From Thermoflexales bacterium (GTDB lineage Bacteria > Chloroflexota > Anaerolineae > B4-G1), in the NCBI GenBank assembly GCA_007118795.1, contig SKQX01000141.1:1-6672 (forward strand): a stretch of DNA of 6,672 nucleotides, in the 5' to 3' direction. Shown piece by piece: positions 4,717 through 6,672 of the stretch. Position numbers and translations under genes: made by a program. Each line of letters begins with the position of its first letter. Positions within the stretch are counted from its first letter, which is position 1. The notes beneath the pieces are model-generated. The model worked only from the letters and a program-made list of their open reading frames with translations. It did no database searches and was not told where the DNA came from.

Positions 4717-6672
4717 CTACAGGAACCGCTCTACGGTGGCGATCACATCAGGAAAACCGATACCTAGGCTCTCCAGCTTATCCGGGGTGGGTACGCCGCG
4801 CCGTGTCCATCCCCGCCGTTCGTAGACCGCGTCGAGCAGCTTCTCGTACCGCTCCTCCCGGTACGCTCGCAGCACGGCCAGCTTCTCCTCCGTCCCCATT
4901 CCCTCGGGATCGAGACCCAGGTCTTCGCGCAGTTGCTTATCGTACCGTTCCGCGCGAGACTCGTACTCCTCGACCGTCACTGGCCCCATGGACCGATAGG
5001 GGACCGCATCGTGCTCTCGCAGCCCTTTCCCCAGCCGGATGTTAAACACCCGCTGGAAGTTGTACACCGTCTCGGACTGCTCGATCAAGTCATCTTCCGT
5101 GACCTCCCGACCTGTCACGCTAGAGAAGAGCTCCACGTAGTTCTGGACGTGAGAAGGGATCTTCTGCGGCTCATCGGTCTCGGCATTCTCTGGCGGTACC
5201 ACGTCGTTCCACGGCAACTTGCAGAAGCCGCACAGTCCGAACCAGGTCCGGAACATCGGGAAATAGTGGAGAGCCTCGGCTTTATCCTCGAAGGTGGGTA
5301 GTAGATTGCTGATCTGATCCATGAAGATCAACCAGGCCTCGTCGTGTTGAGGGCCCTTGTTGGTCATCCCGTAGCCACCCTGCTGCGCCAGGGATTCCTT
5401 CGTCACGTACTCGGAGTACTCCAACCCCTTGTTCTCCATCGCGATGTCCTCGACGAAATCCCGATCCGCCCCGAACTCCTCGACGAAGATGTCCTTCATG
5501 CGGTGGGCGCCCTGACCGAAGATGCTCCCGAACCCCTCGCCCCGGGCCACCTGATGGAGCACCTCGATGGCGGCCTCCGTGTTGCCGAAGGTGAGCTCCA
5601 GGCCGCCCGTCTTCTCCCGGTCGAGCACCCCGACCTCGTAGCACTCCATCACAAACGCCATCGCCGTACCGAAGGAGATGGTATCCAGCCCATACGTGTC
5701 GCAGTAGAAGTTGATCTCAAGAATCGCCCAGGGCTCGAAAATACCGCAGCAGGAGCCCACACCCGCGATGGTTTCGTACTCCGGTCCATCGACGATGACA
5801 CGTTCGCCCTGGTATGGCCCCGTGCGCACCTCATATTGATCCACGGCGTGAGAACACGCCATCGTGCAGCCGTACCAACACCCATCCGGGATCCCTTGCG
5901 TGAACAGATCCTGCCATACGTCGCCTGCGATCTTCTCCGCCTCGGGATGCCTTCCATATCGGAAGTTGTGGACCGGCAGCAGGTCGTAGTCATTCATGAT
6001 GCTGACCAGATACGTCGTGCCGCCCTTCCTCATCTGATTCTGCTCATCGTCGTACTCAAAGATCTCACGGTGCAGCTCCGAACCGATCTTCGAGATACGA
6101 GCCCGATCTGCCGGTTGATTCGAGTTGCCACTCACCGGGCCGCTCTTGACCACCACCGCCCGGATGCCCTTGTCGCGGAAGACGGTGCCGATGCCGCCGC
6201 GCCCCGCCTGCTTGAACCGGGGCGCCTCGCGGTGTCGGTCGTAGAAGCTGAAATTCAGACAGCCGAAGCGACTGTTCTCTGCCCCGCTCCCCGCGGCGAC
6301 GACAGACATGTAGTAGCGATCCTCGTCGGTCTCCGCCATCTGGTCAATCAGCCAATGACCCACCAGGTGGCTGTCCACCGGCACCTCCACGGCCTCCTGG
6401 ACAGTAACCCGACCCGAGGGGCCATCAATGACAACGATGACCTCGTTATCCGCTTTCCCCTGGATTTCGAGGGCGTCCCAGCCTGCGAATTTCAGCAACG
6501 GTCCGAAATGACCGCCCACATTGCTGTCCACCGGGATATCGGTCAGCGGCGAGATCGACACCACGATCGACTTGCCCGATCCCGGGTACTGGGTGATGCC
6601 GCCGCACGGGCCGGAGGAGACGACAATCTCGTTCTCCGGGTCGTCCCAGCGGGTGTTGTCATCCACGCCCCC
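4717..6672 (-). CDS. Aldehyde ferredoxin oxidoreductase family protein (tungstopterin/Fe-S), 5'-truncated by window edge
   Basis: Oxidises aldehydes to carboxylic acids (or the reverse) with ferredoxin as usual electron partner; the family carries a bis-pyranopterin tungsten (sometimes molybdenum) centre and one [4Fe-4S] cluster. The frame is open to the right edge (651 codons visible). By comparison with family N-termini about 60-75 residues are missing, so the GTG at 6666 is not the start. Counting from that codon: pterin-domain segments GPCGGITQYPGSGKS (19-33) and SPLTDIPVDSNVGGHFGP (39-56), then GRGGIGTVFRDKGIRAVVV (155-173). Cluster cysteines are Cys263, Cys267 and Cys271 plus a distal Cys479 (FGLCGF), in the usual relative places. 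The family C-terminus YERRGW...GVPT...LESLGI is present, preceded by a charged stretch (about 562-608). No ferredoxin-like subunit is in the window. It is the most upstream visible gene of the cluster. Family is certain; substrate and W versus Mo are unknown. Confidence 0.95.
   Translation of the reverse strand, partial: GGVDDNTRWDDPENEIVVSSGPCGGITQYPGSGKSIVVSISPLTDIPVDSNVGGHFGPLLKFAGWDALEIQGKADNEVIVVIDGPSGRVTVQEAVEVPVDSHLVGHWLIDQMAETDEDRYYMSVVAAGSGAENSRFGCLNFSFYDRHREAPRFKQAGRGGIGTVFRDKGIRAVVVKSGPVSGNSNQPADRARISKIGSELHREIFEYDDEQNQMRKGGTTYLVSIMNDYDLLPVHNFRYGRHPEAEKIAGDVWQDLFTQGIPDGCWYGCTMACSHAVDQYEVRTGPYQGERVIVDGPEYETIAGVGSCCGIFEPWAILEINFYCDTYGLDTISFGTAMAFVMECYEVGVLDREKTGGLELTFGNTEAAIEVLHQVARGEGFGSIFGQGAHRMKDIFVEEFGADRDFVEDIAMENKGLEYSEYVTKESLAQQGGYGMTNKGPQHDEAWLIFMDQISNLLPTFEDKAEALHYFPMFRTWFGLCGFCKLPWNDVVPPENAETDEPQKIPSHVQNYVELFSSVTGREVTEDDLIEQSETVYNFQRVFNIRLGKGLREHDAVPYRSMGPVTVEEYESRAERYDKQLREDLGLDPEGMGTEEKLAVLRAYREERYEKLLDAVYERRGWTRRGVPTPDKLESLGIGFPDVIATVERFL

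Noticed and set aside
4386..5045. 219-codon open frame on the + strand
   Set aside because: Runs antisense across the M24 start, the sulfur-carrier gene and the AOR end; no motif or ribosome-binding site supports it.
6664..6666. GTG at 6666 as the start of the AOR
   Set aside because: The visible sequence begins inside the family's N-terminal pterin domain and the frame continues to the window edge.

Overview
This 6.7 kb window comes from a GC-rich bacterium (roughly 60-65% GC by eye). It is coding nearly throughout, and GC-rich ribosome-binding sites (GGAGG) precede two of the genes. A tungsten/molybdenum-type aldehyde ferredoxin oxidoreductase (AOR) and a TM1367-like cyclophilin-fold protein suggest an anaerobic or facultative, possibly thermophilic, lineage. 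The double N-terminal metal domain of the P-type ATPase resembles pumps I associate with Chloroflexota and neighbouring groups. That placement is an inference from family resemblance, not from any marker gene.

Left part, + strand (1-2671): a zinc-resistance operon. It starts with the 3' part of an ArsR/SmtB-family repressor, whose first codons lie outside the window. Next is an 812-residue P1B-2 type Zn/Cd/Pb-exporting ATPase. The two genes overlap by one base (TAATG), so they are almost certainly co-transcribed and translationally coupled. The repressor keeps a complete alpha-5 zinc site and the pump keeps the CPC motif plus the Lys/Asp pair typical of zinc exporters, so sensor and effector agree on the metal.

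Right part, - strand (2774-6672, transcribed right to left): a four-gene cluster of AOR (5' end off the window), a 66-residue ThiS/MoaD-type sulfur carrier ending in Gly-Gly, an M24 (pita-bread) metallopeptidase-like protein, and a TM1367-like cyclophilin-fold protein. The gaps are 73, about 28 and 72 nt, all on one strand, which fits one operon. The ThiS/MoaD-like protein is a plausible sulfur donor for the pyranopterin cofactor of the AOR. The roles of the M24 and cyclophilin-like proteins are unknown. The M24 protein keeps all five metal ligands but seems to lack both catalytic histidines of classical proline peptidases. The two longer gaps each contain a perfect 8-bp inverted repeat.

The two operons converge on a 102-nt gap (2672-2773) with several strong GC-rich hairpins and no U-tract, probably a bidirectional termination zone. 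No tRNA, rRNA, CRISPR, IS element or phage gene was seen. No intergenic stretch exceeds about 100 nt. The promoters of both operons lie outside the window.
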